A stretch of 64,000 nt of DNA from Chondrus crispus (GCF_000350225.1 NW_005179117.1:19322-83321), one strand, 5' to 3'. Shown: positions 39,519 to 50,970, counted from the stretch's first letter. Numbers and translations are program-made. The notes: generated by a model not told the origin, from the sequence alone.

Positions 39519-41368
39519 TTTGGGACCTTTGATATTCTAGACCTTGGCGCAAGCTCGTGGTTGTGGAACTGCTACGGCTGGTTATTCTCTACCTTGCGTG
39601 TTGGCTAAGGTTTTGTTGAACTATGAGATATCGGTGCCTGTTTCTAGGTCGCCTCAACAACAGTTCGATATGACTTCTCTCACCCACAGCAAAAATATAG
39701 CAATGTTCCAGTGTCTTCACAAATGCACTTACCCCGCTTGCTGAAGAAAAAGAGCACCTCGCCTAAGAGTTGCGAGCCCTGTCGAAGTTTGTGATATGTG
39801 CTGGGTTAAGAATGAGCCAAGAGTTTTCATGAATATTTTTGTCTTTGAAAAGGCATCTCTCTGGTTCCCGAGAGCAAATGCAAAAACGAAACCCATTCAT
39901 TTGAACTGGCGACGCTCTCTTTTTATTGATACAGTTTCGTGAATTGAGAAGAAAACCGCAGAAATCACCCATGAAATTTCTGCTCGATTTGCTGCTACCT
40001 AGCGATGGGACTGGTCTGTACATCTTGCTCCCCACGGCCGTTAGCGCCAGAGTCATGAATGCTGTCATTCTTCAGATAACCTCTCCTACTCCTCCGCTGA
40101 CTACCTGTCACTGCTTTTTGGTCGCAAAGACGTCGACAACCACAGATTATAATTCATCTGTAAAGAGAAGTTGATACTAAATTGTATGAAACAGATAGTA
40201 GTTTATTGATATAAGAGGCCAACCCCGTGATAAATAATCAAGGACAAGAGTTTCTTCTACGGAGGGCATCATATCTTGTGTAGACTAAATGGAATCGATA
40301 CTTGCCACGACCGTGGAGAGGCTTAATGTTCTCAGAATTGAAAGCCAACTCATTGATAAGCCAGTCTTACATGACGACTGGATCAGAGCCATCAAGCATC
40401 ATTCTCACACGACAATGCCTGAATTGGTTCATTTCTATAACACGTATAGCCTGGCAGCCTGGAGGTTCATTTGAAAGGCCCCTCTTCTTGTGAGAACAAA
40501 ACACGTTTGTAGAGTAGAGTCGAAGAGGCGTTTTCAAAGAGATACATGGTTTAGAGAGGAACCGTTGGATGCGTTGCCGCACGTGAACTACCAAAATGTA
40601 TAACTAAGCTCACATTTTATGCTTTACGATATATCATGTGTAGAATGAAGATTAACTTTGTTCGTCAGAGCACTGAATAATTGGCTGCAGTTGAAGTCTA
40701 GAGTTCTGCGCAATAGACAGTCTTCCGTTTTTATCAGTCCCGCTTCCTACTAATGACTGAAACCATTCCAATATTGCATGGTGTTAGCGGTTTCTCATAC
40801 TAACGACATCGAAAAGCCAATTACCTGCCTTAAATGCGGGAATGAAGATCGTTAAGGGTGCGACGATTTCGGCATCTGGATATTCACTCGAATGCTTCCG
40901 AAATTACCTTTGTCAGCTCTTTATCTGCCCTGTGAATCAAAACATTTGCACTCTTGACAATGGTTCAGGATAAGTGCGATTTCAACTGAATCCGAAGGAT
41001 TGCCGTCTTGTTCCAAATAAGTTATGGCTTTTGTACAGAATTGCGAACACAGCTCATGAGAGCAATGAAATGGTCAACCAATTCGAATTCTTTGCAGATA
41101 CAATTGCTGCGGTATTTTTCAGAGAAACTGGTCCAAGAAATATTAATTAGGCGTGTAGTGTAGTAATATTAACTATTTCCTTGCAGCCGCCTGCAGGAGA
41201 CGTCTTCTGAAAGTCCAATTTCAGTCTTTCGGAAATACTTCTCGGATGTCCGTTGGGAGTATTTTCTCTTCGTAGCACCTGCTGAACTTCTCTGCTACTT
41301 TGAACTCTTGTGACTCTGTGATACCTTGCGATAAGCTTATACCATCAACTTTAAAAATTCTTGGCACT
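39519..41368. other. Intergenic region between divergent claudin-like and bZIP genes
   Basis: 1.85 kb with no supported gene, holding both promoters. Open frames under 105 codons without features. Confidence 0.4.
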
Positions 41369-42883
41369 ATGGATCATGATCAAAACTGCACTACTGACAA
41401 AGAAGTATTGTCGCGAAATGGAGATCATGCAAGCCTTGGCGCCTCGGACATAGGTTCAAGCTCTGAAAATGTCCGAGCAAGGAATTTGCCTGATATTAAT
41501 CCTTCGCATACATCTCAACTCGGTGCTGATGCGACTCTTCATGTGCACCACAAGCACGACGAATGTTTGTCTGGGACTGAGAGCGACGCAGAGCAAATAG
41601 TGCAAGCGCATGCAGTTTTTCTTTCTCGACGAAGAGAAGTTGCGCATGCTCTAGAGAATGGATTCTCACTCATCTCACCGAGGCAGACTGCGAATGTTCT
41701 GAAACCTTTGACAAAACGAGAGTCTCGTGAAGGACAAAACGTGCCAGAGTGCCGTGAAGCCCACATTACAAACCGTCATGTTCAGTCAACCTTATCCAGG
41801 AGAGTTCCCAGAAAAGGCGAGAAGAGTATGTTAAGAGACATGAAGCGGGAAGATAAAGGGCTTCGAGAGACGAGGACTGCACCATGCAATCAGCATATTT
41901 TGGGTAGAACAGAGTCCCCAAGAGACGTCGATCTCTTTCGTAACAGTGTGGGGTTATCTAATTTTCAGGAGAGGACAGGTGATCAGATTCCATTATTTAC
42001 TGAAAACATTTACGCAAGTAATGCCCAGGATTTAATGGGTGAGGTCGAAGGGACGCAAAATACCAGTCTAGGTATGTTTTACACTGGCGTTGATTCGGAT
42101 TGTACTCCACATGGAGAATCTTTTGATCCGCTGAGAACGCCATGTCAAAATATCGCGATCGCCGAGACCCCGCAGGTAGTGTCGAAAATGAACGTTCGGG
42201 AAAATAAGGACAACGAAAGAACCTCAAAACGAGGGAATCTATCAAAGCTTTCCACTTCCACAACGTCACCGCATTCCTCTCCTGGTCGTTCAGATCAATT
42301 TCTGAACAGTTCGGACATTTCTGAGTTTATACTCGATACGCCTTCTAGACAATGCTGGCCTGCGGCAAAGAGTGAGATGGGTAAAATAAGGAAGCTCCCT
42401 TTCGATGCGCCTATCACGGACGTGGAAATATCAAACGGTGGCTTCGGCAACATTGCCAAAGCTTCAAGAGTGGCTGTGAGGTCCACCATTCAGCCCAAAG
42501 GCATCTTATGCAATGGGAGCGCTATTCTGTCAGATCACATTGAGCTAATAAGCAAGGATAAGAGGTGCAGAGGAAGGCCAAGGCATGAAGCAAATGAGAG
42601 CTCTCACTTGTCGATGCAACGAAAGAAAAGACAAAAATCAATAACTGGGAAATCATCTGGTGACAAGCATGCAAAGCTACAAGCAGAGGAGATGAAACTT
42701 AAGCGAGCAATAAGAAATAGGGAAAGTGCGAGGCGCAGCAGGATCAAAAGCAAAGTCCAGTTCCAAAATATGGAACGAAGATATGCTGAATTAAGCGATG
42801 AGAATATAGGACTTACTTCGTTGGTAGACAGTCTTCTGTCTCCGACGTCAAAACTTCCATTTAAAGATAGAGATGAAACGTAA
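41369..42883 (+). CDS. bZIP transcription factor
   Basis: 504 residues from the ATG at 41369; the open frame runs 23 codons further up but only to a TTG. About 440 residues of Ser/Thr/charged, probably disordered sequence precede the bZIP at about 443-492. The basic region RAIRNRESARRSRIKSK has the N-x7-R signature. The zipper then shows Met at R-x9 and Leu at three further heptads (MERRYAEL, SDENIGL, TSLVDSL), so it is short, about four heptads. The bZIP lies at the extreme C-terminus. Plant-like bZIPs of this RNRESARRSR class bind ACGT or TGAGTCA-type sites; targets here are unknown. Tail-to-tail with the flippase gene (289 bp). Confidence 0.9.
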   Translation: MDHDQNCTTDKEVLSRNGDHASLGASDIGSSSENVRARNLPDINPSHTSQLGADATLHVHHKHDECLSGTESDAEQIVQAHAVFLSRRREVAHALENGFSLISPRQTANVLKPLTKRESREGQNVPECREAHITNRHVQSTLSRRVPRKGEKSMLRDMKREDKGLRETRTAPCNQHILGRTESPRDVDLFRNSVGLSNFQERTGDQIPLFTENIYASNAQDLMGEVEGTQNTSLGMFYTGVDSDCTPHGESFDPLRTPCQNIAIAETPQVVSKMNVRENKDNERTSKRGNLSKLSTSTTSPHSSPGRSDQFLNSSDISEFILDTPSRQCWPAAKSEMGKIRKLPFDAPITDVEISNGGFGNIAKASRVAVRSTIQPKGILCNGSAILSDHIELISKDKRCRGRPRHEANESSHLSMQRKKRQKSITGKSSGDKHAKLQAEEMKLKRAIRNRESARRSRIKSKVQFQNMERRYAELSDENIGLTSLVDSLLSPTSKLPFKDRDET

Positions 42884-43172
42884 AGCTTCAAATCAAAACC
42901 GGACCTGTCGATTGTTAAAAATCTGTATATAGCTACCCAGGCGAATTTTCTCATTGCCAAGCTACAAGGAGGTCTATGGTTCTTCGCTGACATGTTGCGA
43001 GCGGGTCTCTACAGAGAAAACCGCGTCATCTTTTGAAAATCCTAAGCTCCTCGGCAGCTACCGAGTTCTTAGTTGTCGCCATTTTTTTTTACATAAGTTA
43101 ACGTTGTGTGGGCAAAGTCTATGTTTGAAATATTACTGTCAGCATCTTATGGACAAGTATGGCATGGAGGTA

Positions 43173-46100
43173 CTAACTATGAGGACTCTTTGACATTCTC
43201 GCTGACTGCAGAGTCTCCCACCGTTGTAGATGACCTACCATATTTGCTTTGCGATTCATCCGAATCATGATCACGAAAAAATCGGGTAGAAAAACAGTAG
43301 CAAAGACGATCGGCCATAGCAAGTGGTAGGTTGGGCTTGAAAAAAGCTTGGCAAGGACCCCTTCTAGTGCATATTCATGAGCCAGGCTAGTAAATACTGG
43401 GATAAGAGCCCACAATAAACCAAACGAAACACCACAACCAATAAGTACTGCCGCGGTCCATAAGTGACTGCTCAACAAAAACTTTGATAGCGCAATAGGA
43501 ACTGCCATGGTTGATACTGCCAATCCAACCAGGCGAAATCCTGCATCATGTCCATTCGAAAACACGATGGGTTCTACTCGTCCAAAGTAGAAGTATGTCA
43601 TGAAGAAGACGACAGTTGCATGCCAAATACTGTAGGCAATAGTAAACTCTAGCACAGTTCTCATGCTGAAAAGACGATGGTTGCGATTTGAAGAGTAAAC
43701 CGACGGAAATCGCATCACGGTGTCTTCTTCCAAATCTCGTTCAAAAATACCAAACAAGAATGGCGGAGCAAGTGTTAACATACTGTTCCAGGCTGTGACA
43801 ATCCATTGGTTGTGAAATGTTGTGCCAGATGCAAAACAGAAAAACTGAAACATAATCTGCGTAGTAGTGAAGAAAATGTTTTTGTAAAACGAAAGGTTGA
43901 TAATCCCCGCAGTTCTGATGTAAGAAAATCGCCCGTGCACCGCAAGAAGTCGCCGTAAGTGCTGAAATTCTCCCATCGAGTAGTCCGCGGCCCGAGCCGC
44001 TTGAGATCCTTCCTTGCCTTTTATGCCAACTCCAATATGTGCCTCTTGGATCATTGAAACATCGTTGCCACCATCACCAATCGCAAGCGTGCTTGAGTGG
44101 TCATACGTGCGGACAAGCTTGACAACCTTTGCCTTTTGGATCGGAGTCACCCTTGCACAAATCACTGTTTTGCAAAGGTCTGCAACCTCCAAGAACAGTT
44201 CCTCAAGCTCCTGACCTTCAATAAAGCCAAGAGTTTCACCGTCAATAACCATTCCCATTTCAAATTCTACACCATGATCAATGGATCGCAGGGTCAAGGC
44301 CGCAATTAAATTGCCGCTGGCAAGGCTTGAACGACGGCGATGGTGAGCACGAGGGTTGGACTGGGCGTTGTCTCTACTGCCATTCTGTGAGCGACGTAAA
44401 AAGGCGTTGGGTATAGCATTGCTTGAAGAGTTATCCTTGCATTCCCGCAGAAGCTGTGAGAGCCTTTCATGCAGTTCGGCTGAAGATTCGCATTGCAAGT
44501 GAATGATCGCCATTTTGCTGTCTATCAACTTAGATGAATATCCAATATTCTCAGCGGTTTCCCTCTTATCTCCCGTCAAAACCCAGAATCTCATTCCTGC
44601 CTCTCGAAGAAACTGGACAGTATCGGCCACGTTTTCTTGCAACTTGTCCTCGACGGCACTCACCCCGACGAAGTCCAAATCCTTTTCGATCATAGCCGCC
44701 ACTTCGGCCTCCCTTTCCACTCTGTCCTCTATCGCTGTTGTCGCCTCTGCATAGTAGGACTTCCACTGCTCGTACTCATTCTCCGAAATAACACGAGACC
44801 CGAACACCAGTGTTCGCAGACCCTCTTTGGAAAAGCTATCTGTATCTCGACTGAGGCTCACAAAAGCTGGACTGCGCGAAAGTAAATCCAGCATGACCAT
44901 ATCGGCCCCCTTCGTGAAAATCCGGATCAGCCCGTCCGGACAGCGCAACACAGTGCTCATCCGCTTCCTTTCTGATGTGAACGCCAGATTTGCCAGGATC
45001 GTATACGTGCTCGCCGTTTCAGCCCACGACTCCTTCACGACAAGCGTATCGGCCGTTCTCCCCTGGAGTTCTATCCCCGCTGCGAACGCTGCCTCAACCA
45101 GCGCGACTTCATCAGGGCTTTCGCCCTGAAAGTCCGGCATTCCCCGCAGCCCATCGTCTGGCACGCTCACGCTCCCTTCTGCCTCGTCCACCTCAGGAAC
45201 GACATCATGCGACACCGCCATTGCCAGTACGAAGTTGCGCACTTCCTCCGCACCGTCTCTGATTGCGCTCGCAAGACACCCTGGCGCTCTGCGCTCGTCG
45301 TAAACATTGCCCCCTGCGCTGCAGGCTACATATCGCATAACATTCTCCGTGAGCGTTCCGGTCTTGTCACTAAAGATATGCTCGACATATCCGAGTGATT
45401 CATTGAGGTTATTGGACTTGCTCTTGACTGACACCCCCTTCGTCCGCATCTTCTTATCCTCGCCGATAAACCAGCCTTGGATGATCCTGGCAAACTCGAG
45501 GGTGACGAACATCGACACGGGCACGAACGAATGAAATAGAATGAGATACGTGCCAAGCGATCGGAAGCCAACTGATGACCCCGAGAGCAATCTGTCCTTT
45601 CCCATGTACCACTGGTCGGCCCCCTCTTCTCCCTGCCAATGGCCAGCAATGAAGGCAAATATGGCGGTGACGACGGCGAGTATTGAAAACAAACCAACGA
45701 CAACTCGGTTCATCATGCGTTCAATGCCACCAAGCTTGCTCGGTGGGTTGCGCATATTCCTCGCGAGTTTGGTGTCTTGGCCATTGTACAGGACGAGTCC
45801 ATACACGTATGGGGTATTCCTCAGTATCGAACCTCTCAGCAAGAGATTATCCACCGAGAGCGAGGTGGGCTGCCCGCCTCCTACTTGCATCGCCGCGGAG
45901 AACGCGTACAGGTCATCCGACGGGGCGGGAACTGTGACGGTGATTTCGTGGAGTGGTGGAAGCTTGGCAACTTGCAAAACCGGCGGGACAGCACGGCGCT
46001 TGAGGTTGGACTCGCCGTCCAGATTGGCGGTGGAAACGTAGCACAAGGGGGCCGCGGCAGCATGGAGAAGAAGAAGATCTGCTGGGAAGGGGTCATCGCG

Positions 46101-46595
46101 AGAGACGAGGACGACGTCGCCGACGGCGAGGTCTCTAGCCGGCCTTAAGGCATGTTCCACCGCGACGAGGGTGGGCTGGTGTTCAAAGAAAGCAGCGCTG
46201 GGGTGATGCGAGGTGACAGGGCTGGTCTTTGGGGTCTGTGCGGGCGTTCGGGTGATGATGGAGGTGGCATTGACGACGGCGTCATCCCGGCGGCGCTGGA
46301 GGTCTTCCCAGAGGTCGCGGGCGAGGCCGAAGCCGACGACGACAAGGAGTGGGAGGGTGGTGGAGACGGGGGAGGTAGGGGAAATGTTGGGGACGAAGGA
46401 GACGATGGAGACGATGAGGAAGTAGAAGTTGGAGAGGCGGCGGAATTGGTCGCAGATGGCAAGGGGGAGGAGGTTGACGAGCGAGTACTTAGAGGTTTTG
46501 ACGGCGTTGAGACCGTGCTCGAGGAGACGCGTGAGGGGAGTGATTTTGCGCGTAGCGGAGGACGGTGGGGCCGAAGAGAAAAAGGGGATGCGCAT
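43173..46595 (-). CDS. P4-type ATPase (phospholipid flippase)
   Basis: 1140 residues, full length for a P4-ATPase, ATG start. Visible in order: the N-terminal QFRRLSNFYFLIVSIVSFVP helix and ISPTSPVSTTLPLL; the actuator DGES (193-196); M4 with FVPVSMFVTLE (357-367); the phosphorylation motif DKTGTLTEN with Asp410; KGAD in the nucleotide domain; VLTGDKRETAENIGYS; and the hinge IGDGGNDVSMIQEAHIGVGI. About ten membrane segments. The enzyme translocates phospholipids to the cytoplasmic leaflet of Golgi, endosomal or plasma membranes, usually with a Cdc50-type partner (not in this window). The 5' end is GC- and pyrimidine-rich. Confidence 0.96.
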   Translation of the reverse strand: MRIPFFSSAPPSSATRKITPLTRLLEHGLNAVKTSKYSLVNLLPLAICDQFRRLSNFYFLIVSIVSFVPNISPTSPVSTTLPLLVVVGFGLARDLWEDLQRRRDDAVVNATSIITRTPAQTPKTSPVTSHHPSAAFFEHQPTLVAVEHALRPARDLAVGDVVLVSRDDPFPADLLLLHAAAAPLCYVSTANLDGESNLKRRAVPPVLQVAKLPPLHEITVTVPAPSDDLYAFSAAMQVGGGQPTSLSVDNLLLRGSILRNTPYVYGLVLYNGQDTKLARNMRNPPSKLGGIERMMNRVVVGLFSILAVVTAIFAFIAGHWQGEEGADQWYMGKDRLLSGSSVGFRSLGTYLILFHSFVPVSMFVTLEFARIIQGWFIGEDKKMRTKGVSVKSKSNNLNESLGYVEHIFSDKTGTLTENVMRYVACSAGGNVYDERRAPGCLASAIRDGAEEVRNFVLAMAVSHDVVPEVDEAEGSVSVPDDGLRGMPDFQGESPDEVALVEAAFAAGIELQGRTADTLVVKESWAETASTYTILANLAFTSERKRMSTVLRCPDGLIRIFTKGADMVMLDLLSRSPAFVSLSRDTDSFSKEGLRTLVFGSRVISENEYEQWKSYYAEATTAIEDRVEREAEVAAMIEKDLDFVGVSAVEDKLQENVADTVQFLREAGMRFWVLTGDKRETAENIGYSSKLIDSKMAIIHLQCESSAELHERLSQLLRECKDNSSSNAIPNAFLRRSQNGSRDNAQSNPRAHHRRRSSLASGNLIAALTLRSIDHGVEFEMGMVIDGETLGFIEGQELEELFLEVADLCKTVICARVTPIQKAKVVKLVRTYDHSSTLAIGDGGNDVSMIQEAHIGVGIKGKEGSQAARAADYSMGEFQHLRRLLAVHGRFSYIRTAGIINLSFYKNIFFTTTQIMFQFFCFASGTTFHNQWIVTAWNSMLTLAPPFLFGIFERDLEEDTVMRFPSVYSSNRNHRLFSMRTVLEFTIAYSIWHATVVFFMTYFYFGRVEPIVFSNGHDAGFRLVGLAVSTMAVPIALSKFLLSSHLWTAAVLIGCGVSFGLLWALIPVFTSLAHEYALEGVLAKLFSSPTYHLLWPIVFATVFLPDFFVIMIRMNRKANMVGHLQRWETLQSARMSKSPHS

Positions 46596-46870
46596 GGTGC
46601 AGTTGAGTGGGAGTATGGTTCCAGGAGACGGGGGTGCGGCTATGAGAATGCGAGGGAAGTTACGCGGTTTTGTAGGGAAACGAAGGAGGTGATATCATTT
46701 GCGGTTGGGTGATTCGTTTGAACACACAGGTGTTCCCGCTACGGGTAAATGTCGGGGTGGTTGCATCTGCGCATTCCCTCCTTCAATAAAGAAAAGAGGG
46801 TCGGCAGAGAGGGGTGGATAGAAATTCAATCAGTGCGTGAGATTTTTCAACCTGGAAAAAAAAGTTGATA

Positions 46871-47421
46871 CAGTCAACCCTACGCATTAGTGCCGCCCTG
46901 TGTAAAGACTAATAATACGGCACTAATTCGGAGCGGCACAATCAGAAAGCAGAATCACTACCCGGCCAGAACTCTGTTAATGGGCTATTAGAGTCTGCTG
47001 TTGTTGCCTTTGACCCTGTCTCTCATGCCTAGCTTCTAGAAAAGCTCGTTTTGCGGACCTCAAGTGCGATAAGGCATTGCTCACATCGCACTCCACACCC
47101 AGACTCTCCAAAGACCCAAACAACCTTGCTAGCACTACAGCACTCGGTACGGCCCGCCTCTCCGTATTTCACACTCGTCTTCAGCCACACAATCATCCAT
47201 CATAGCATCACTGGCAGACTGATTCTCTTTTCAGGATTCATGTGAGGGTCATTGAGTGAGGTGCCATCACGTCACCAATTGCACCAAAGAGCTGAGGCGC
47301 GTGAGGAGTGGCCGATGACGACGTCGTGCATGACACGTGGCAGAACCTGTGTCTGCCGGTTTTGGCGGCACTAATTCGAGGGTGGCAATAATGAAAGCGG
47401 CACTATTGCGCGTCCCCCCTG
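46871..47421. mobile_element. Pogo-like MITE, 551 bp
   Basis: Flanked by TA on both sides (46869-46870 and 47422-47423). The left end starts CAGTCAACCCTACGCATTAG and the right end, reversed, CAGGGGGGACGCGCAATAG; both continue TGCCGC. The word GGCACTAATTCG recurs inside both ends (near 46918 and 47366). No transposase ORF. The CAG ends with TA duplication place it in the Tc1/mariner/pogo group, but in a different family from the element at 21476. Confidence 0.72.
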
Positions 47422-47423
47422 TA

Positions 47424-48806
47424 CAGTACACCCTGAAAGACAAGGGAACGGATTCAAGCAGTACGCGCCAGCAATGCGGTCTTCCTCAATGGCACGGCCC
47501 CGCCGCGCAATGCCGCGCGGGTGCATGTAACCTGCCCCCGTCGTGTGATGGTGCCCGCCCCTCTGCGACGAGGACGGCCCGACGTGTGACGTACTGCGCC
47601 CGCAGCTCTCTCGTGGCCTCGCCGAATCTACCTCCCTCTACAGTATCACCGGCGCCGCCAAGGCAACCCGCACGCCGCGTCCGAGTGCCGCAGCTGTGCG
47701 GGGGCCGTCCAAGTCGGGCGGGGGTCTCCGCGATAGCTGCGAACTTTCGACCCGCGGCGCTTGCACCTCCGACGACGTGTCGCTAACCGCCCGCTTGCTG
47801 GACACTTTGACGTCACGCTGGGCGTAAAGCTTAGTGGAAGATTCCCTGCTATTCCCGCGCTCGACGCGTCGTCTTAGGCGACGTGGCCCGTGTTCGAGAA
47901 TTGCCGTCGCTTACGTGGAGCGTCCTTCGCCGCAAAAGCTTCACGGCTGGTGTCTGGACGATATGACGCTTCGTATGAGGACAGAGAGTCGTTTTAGAAG
48001 TACTTTTAACTCTAAAATTGATTCAGTGCGAATAGTCGTCAGTGTGCTTGAGGAGCAGTCTAGACGAGAAAAATGACTAAGCAGGACATTACGTGATTCA
48101 AGTTGCGAGGTCTACTCAAAATATTCTACGAGGCAGGCATTTTTCTGAAGCCTGAATTTTGCTCGCTTGACGCACTTCAATCCAACGACACAGGTAAAGA
48201 AAACAAGTAGATATCTTCGAGTAGAGTAACTTTTCATGGACTTCTCCAACTTCCATTGTGGCCCAACATGCAACCGATGAAAAGATATATATATATTCTA
48301 TTGCCGAGTTTAATTCATGCATTTTGCAGTCCAGCCTGAGTTTCACATGAGGGAGCTAAAGTATGCACTTCATTTCGGCAACAAGCGGCTCGCCCATCCC
48401 GTTGCAAACCGGACATGACCCCCCGCTCTATCGCTGGGATTTTGTAAAGCTCGACACCAGAGAGACGGGCTGGTCGCAAGAAGAGCCAATTATGCCTCCA
48501 CGGCACAGCGATTCATTGCAATTCTGCAATCCGGATCCGCTAGAATTGATCGCGACCATCTCCAGCCGGAGATTGATAGATTGCAACCTTTCCATTCGTT
48601 CGCCACGATCCCTTCCCAGCACCGCCACCACCTATCACACGCCTTTCCCAACGGCTCCACCCCGCAGATCCCGCCCTCTCACCTCCCTCACCGCCGCACC
48701 ACACTTATGACTTCAGCACACGACTTTTGCTCTTCGTCAACCCTCACCCTCACTATTCCCCCTGTCGCCACGCGAAACCGCCAGCCGAGTTTCCCCCATC
48801 CCTGCA
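47424..48806. other. Intergenic region upstream of the EEP gene
   Basis: The part from 47450 to 47900 is GC-rich with open frames lacking ATG and family features. The part from 48590 on is pyrimidine-rich and leads into the EEP gene ATG. An AT dinucleotide run lies near 48285-48297. No gene supported. Confidence 0.4.
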
Positions 48807-50204
48807 ATGTCCGTCCTTCACGCCCGCCACCTCTCTTTCCTCCCACCCTTCCCGTCGCTAACCTTCCCCATCTCCAACTCCCTCTATCACCTACGCGCCG
48901 CCCTTCCCTTCCGTCACTGGCGCCCCTCGCACGCCCCGCAATTTTCCTCTCGTCCTTTCTCCTCTCGCTCGCGCCCCCCCTTGCGCGGCTCCGGCTCGAG
49001 CGCCAACGGCACTAGCGGCGGTGGCTCTCTCCCCGCTGACAACGGCCCGGAGGGACTATTCGCCTCCTCGCCCGAGCTCGAGCAGCTCGCCATTAAGTCC
49101 GTCTCCGCCCCTGTCCTCTCCCGCATCGTCTCGTACAACCTCCTCTCCTCCTCCCTGGCAGATCCCACCCACTTTCCGGCCTGCGACCCCTCCAATTTGC
49201 GCGCCGCAACACGGCTAGGACGCATCCTCGCAAAGTTAGAAGGTCCAGTCGCCTCGCGGAGTATTATTTGCTTGCAGGAGGTCTCGCTCGCCTGGAGCGG
49301 CCATCTGCATACCTTTTTCGCGAATCGCGGCTTCCATCTACTCCTCGCCTCGCATGGCAGCTACTTCAACGGCTACATGGGCGAGGGCCTCGCCTTCCCG
49401 CTTGACTTGTATGAAGCTGTCGACCTGCGCATTGAGCGACTCACTGATCGCATGGGCTGGCCGAGCAAGCGCCGCCCCGAGGGCGTCGCCAAGGCCATCG
49501 CCAACGTGTGCGGCCGTCTGCAGCGCGCCGCAAACGCCCTTTTCGGACCTAAGAGGCCCAACCGCATTGCGAAGAGGGACCCGTGGGACCATGCGCGCGG
49601 GAGGTATAACCGCTTCATTTTTGCCAGGCTGCGCTCCAGGACCAACGGCGCAAAGCTATGCGTCGCCACGTACCACATGCCTTGCATTTTCTGGTCTCCG
49701 CCTGTGATGCTTATCCACGCGGCGCTTGCGGTGCGGACGTTTCAGAGGCTGTGCGGCGAAGATTTAGGCGTGCTTGCCGGCGACTTTAATATCAAGCCCG
49801 ATGATGCATCCTACAGCATGATTTTGTCTGGCGACGTTGATCCAAAGCATAGCAGTTTTCCCGTATCTACACCGGACGGCTCACCCCCGGAAAAGTGGTT
49901 TCCCGCCCCGCTTACGCCCATGAAGAGCGCGTACAAGGAGATTCTAGGCGAGGAGCCCGATTTTACCAACTATGCTAAGGTCGAAAACCAGGCTACTTTT
50001 ATCGAGACTCTGGATTACCTTTTTTGTACAAGGGATGTTGACATCGTCGATGTCATACGGTTGCCGAAGCGAGACAGCTTCGAAGGGCCGTTGCCGGATG
50101 CCGATGAGCCCTCCGATCATATCATGATAGGCGCGACGCTGAGGTTGCCGGCGCCCACTAGACGGCCACAGAGGGTCGTGTCGGCTCGCTCGTTGCAGAA
50201 CTAA
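48807..50204 (+). CDS. Endonuclease/exonuclease/phosphatase family protein (CCR4/Angel-like), probably organelle-targeted
   Basis: 465 residues, ATG start. The first 70 residues are rich in Arg, Ser, Pro and His with almost no acidic residues, a likely organelle transit peptide. The EEP core follows: VSYNLL (108-113), ICLQEVS with Glu158, ATYHMP with His290, GDFNIKPD (Asp326/Asn328), TLDYLF (Asp403) and SDHIMI (Asp437/His438). The complete Mg-dependent catalytic set is present. Closest in type to CCR4/Nocturnin/Angel deadenylases and the organellar 2',5'-phosphodiesterase PDE12, so RNA 3'-end processing in an organelle is plausible. The substrate cannot be fixed by sequence reading. Confidence 0.88.
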   Translation: MSVLHARHLSFLPPFPSLTFPISNSLYHLRAALPFRHWRPSHAPQFSSRPFSSRSRPPLRGSGSSANGTSGGGSLPADNGPEGLFASSPELEQLAIKSVSAPVLSRIVSYNLLSSSLADPTHFPACDPSNLRAATRLGRILAKLEGPVASRSIICLQEVSLAWSGHLHTFFANRGFHLLLASHGSYFNGYMGEGLAFPLDLYEAVDLRIERLTDRMGWPSKRRPEGVAKAIANVCGRLQRAANALFGPKRPNRIAKRDPWDHARGRYNRFIFARLRSRTNGAKLCVATYHMPCIFWSPPVMLIHAALAVRTFQRLCGEDLGVLAGDFNIKPDDASYSMILSGDVDPKHSSFPVSTPDGSPPEKWFPAPLTPMKSAYKEILGEEPDFTNYAKVENQATFIETLDYLFCTRDVDIVDVIRLPKRDSFEGPLPDADEPSDHIMIGATLRLPAPTRRPQRVVSARSLQN

Positions 50205-50733
50205 CTCTCACGAGGAGGCGACTCGCTCGTTATAAGTAAACACAATAATTTTTCCAGCCTAGACCTACTTCGGCGCTCATATCGGTGTGGGAATATGCTT
50301 TGTGAAGCTCTTCGCGGCAACAAGGCGATGTGGATGTGTGTCTTTGGTAACCCTACGCTATACAGCAGAATTGAACGACAAAGAGCAAGCAAAGCTTCAA
50401 AAACGCTCGACAAAAACCTGTTGGTTTATTCGTTACAAGCTTAGATCATTGACGCGCTGGGATCATTGCCCACGGACCGAGGAGACCGATGTTCGTCTGA
50501 TTCTCATTCACATGAAGTTACGTTTACGAAAACATCGCCGATTTCAGCTATCTTCAACTATCACGCATTCGCGAGGTCTTTCCAGTTGCCGACAATGTCA
50601 CTCGCCGTATCTTTGCAACCAATACAATGCAACGCAACGCCTCGAAGAACGGGCTGCGCATAAACAGGCAATTCGAGTCAAAGCGCCACGTACAAACGCG
50701 CCAAATCGCACCCCCTTTCGCCAATGCTAGCCT
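50205..50733. other. Intergenic region between convergent genes
   Basis: 3' flanks of the EEP and ATP synthase f genes. The open frame present starts at GTG and resembles nothing known. Confidence 0.35.
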
Positions 50734-50970
50734 CTAAATTTGTGTTTTCTTCTTCTTTTCCTCTTCTTGCTCGTGCTTGAGATGAGGATATTCAATAGCA
50801 TAGCCAATGACGCCGATACCGATCATCGCGTGAACGACCGGCGTGAAGCGGCCTGGGATGATGTACGTCTTGTGGTACCATTCGAAGGCTCTCATGAGCG
50901 AGCTGCGATTGACGGGAATCTTTTTCCGCAACTGTGCCGCGACGTCGGCGACCTTTGTCTCTCCGCTCAT
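50734..50970 (-). CDS. Probable mitochondrial ATP synthase subunit f
   Basis: 78 residues from an ATG. After a short polar N-terminus comes a basic motif (FEWYHKTYI), one membrane span (VVHAMIGIGVIGYAIEY) and the tail YPHLKHEQEEEKKKK. A YY/WYHKTYI-like block, a single span and a (Y)xxLKHE ending are the pattern of mitochondrial Fo subunit f (ATP5MF/Atp17), a peripheral-stalk/dimer-interface component of the inner membrane. The match is by motif only, since the family is short and diverged, so confidence is moderate. Confidence 0.6.
   Translation of the reverse strand: MSGETKVADVAAQLRKKIPVNRSSLMRAFEWYHKTYIIPGRFTPVVHAMIGIGVIGYAIEYPHLKHEQEEEKKKKTQI

Noticed and set aside
47337-47786. A 149-codon GC-rich plus ORF
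   Set aside because: It starts at GTG within the end of a MITE and has low-complexity composition.
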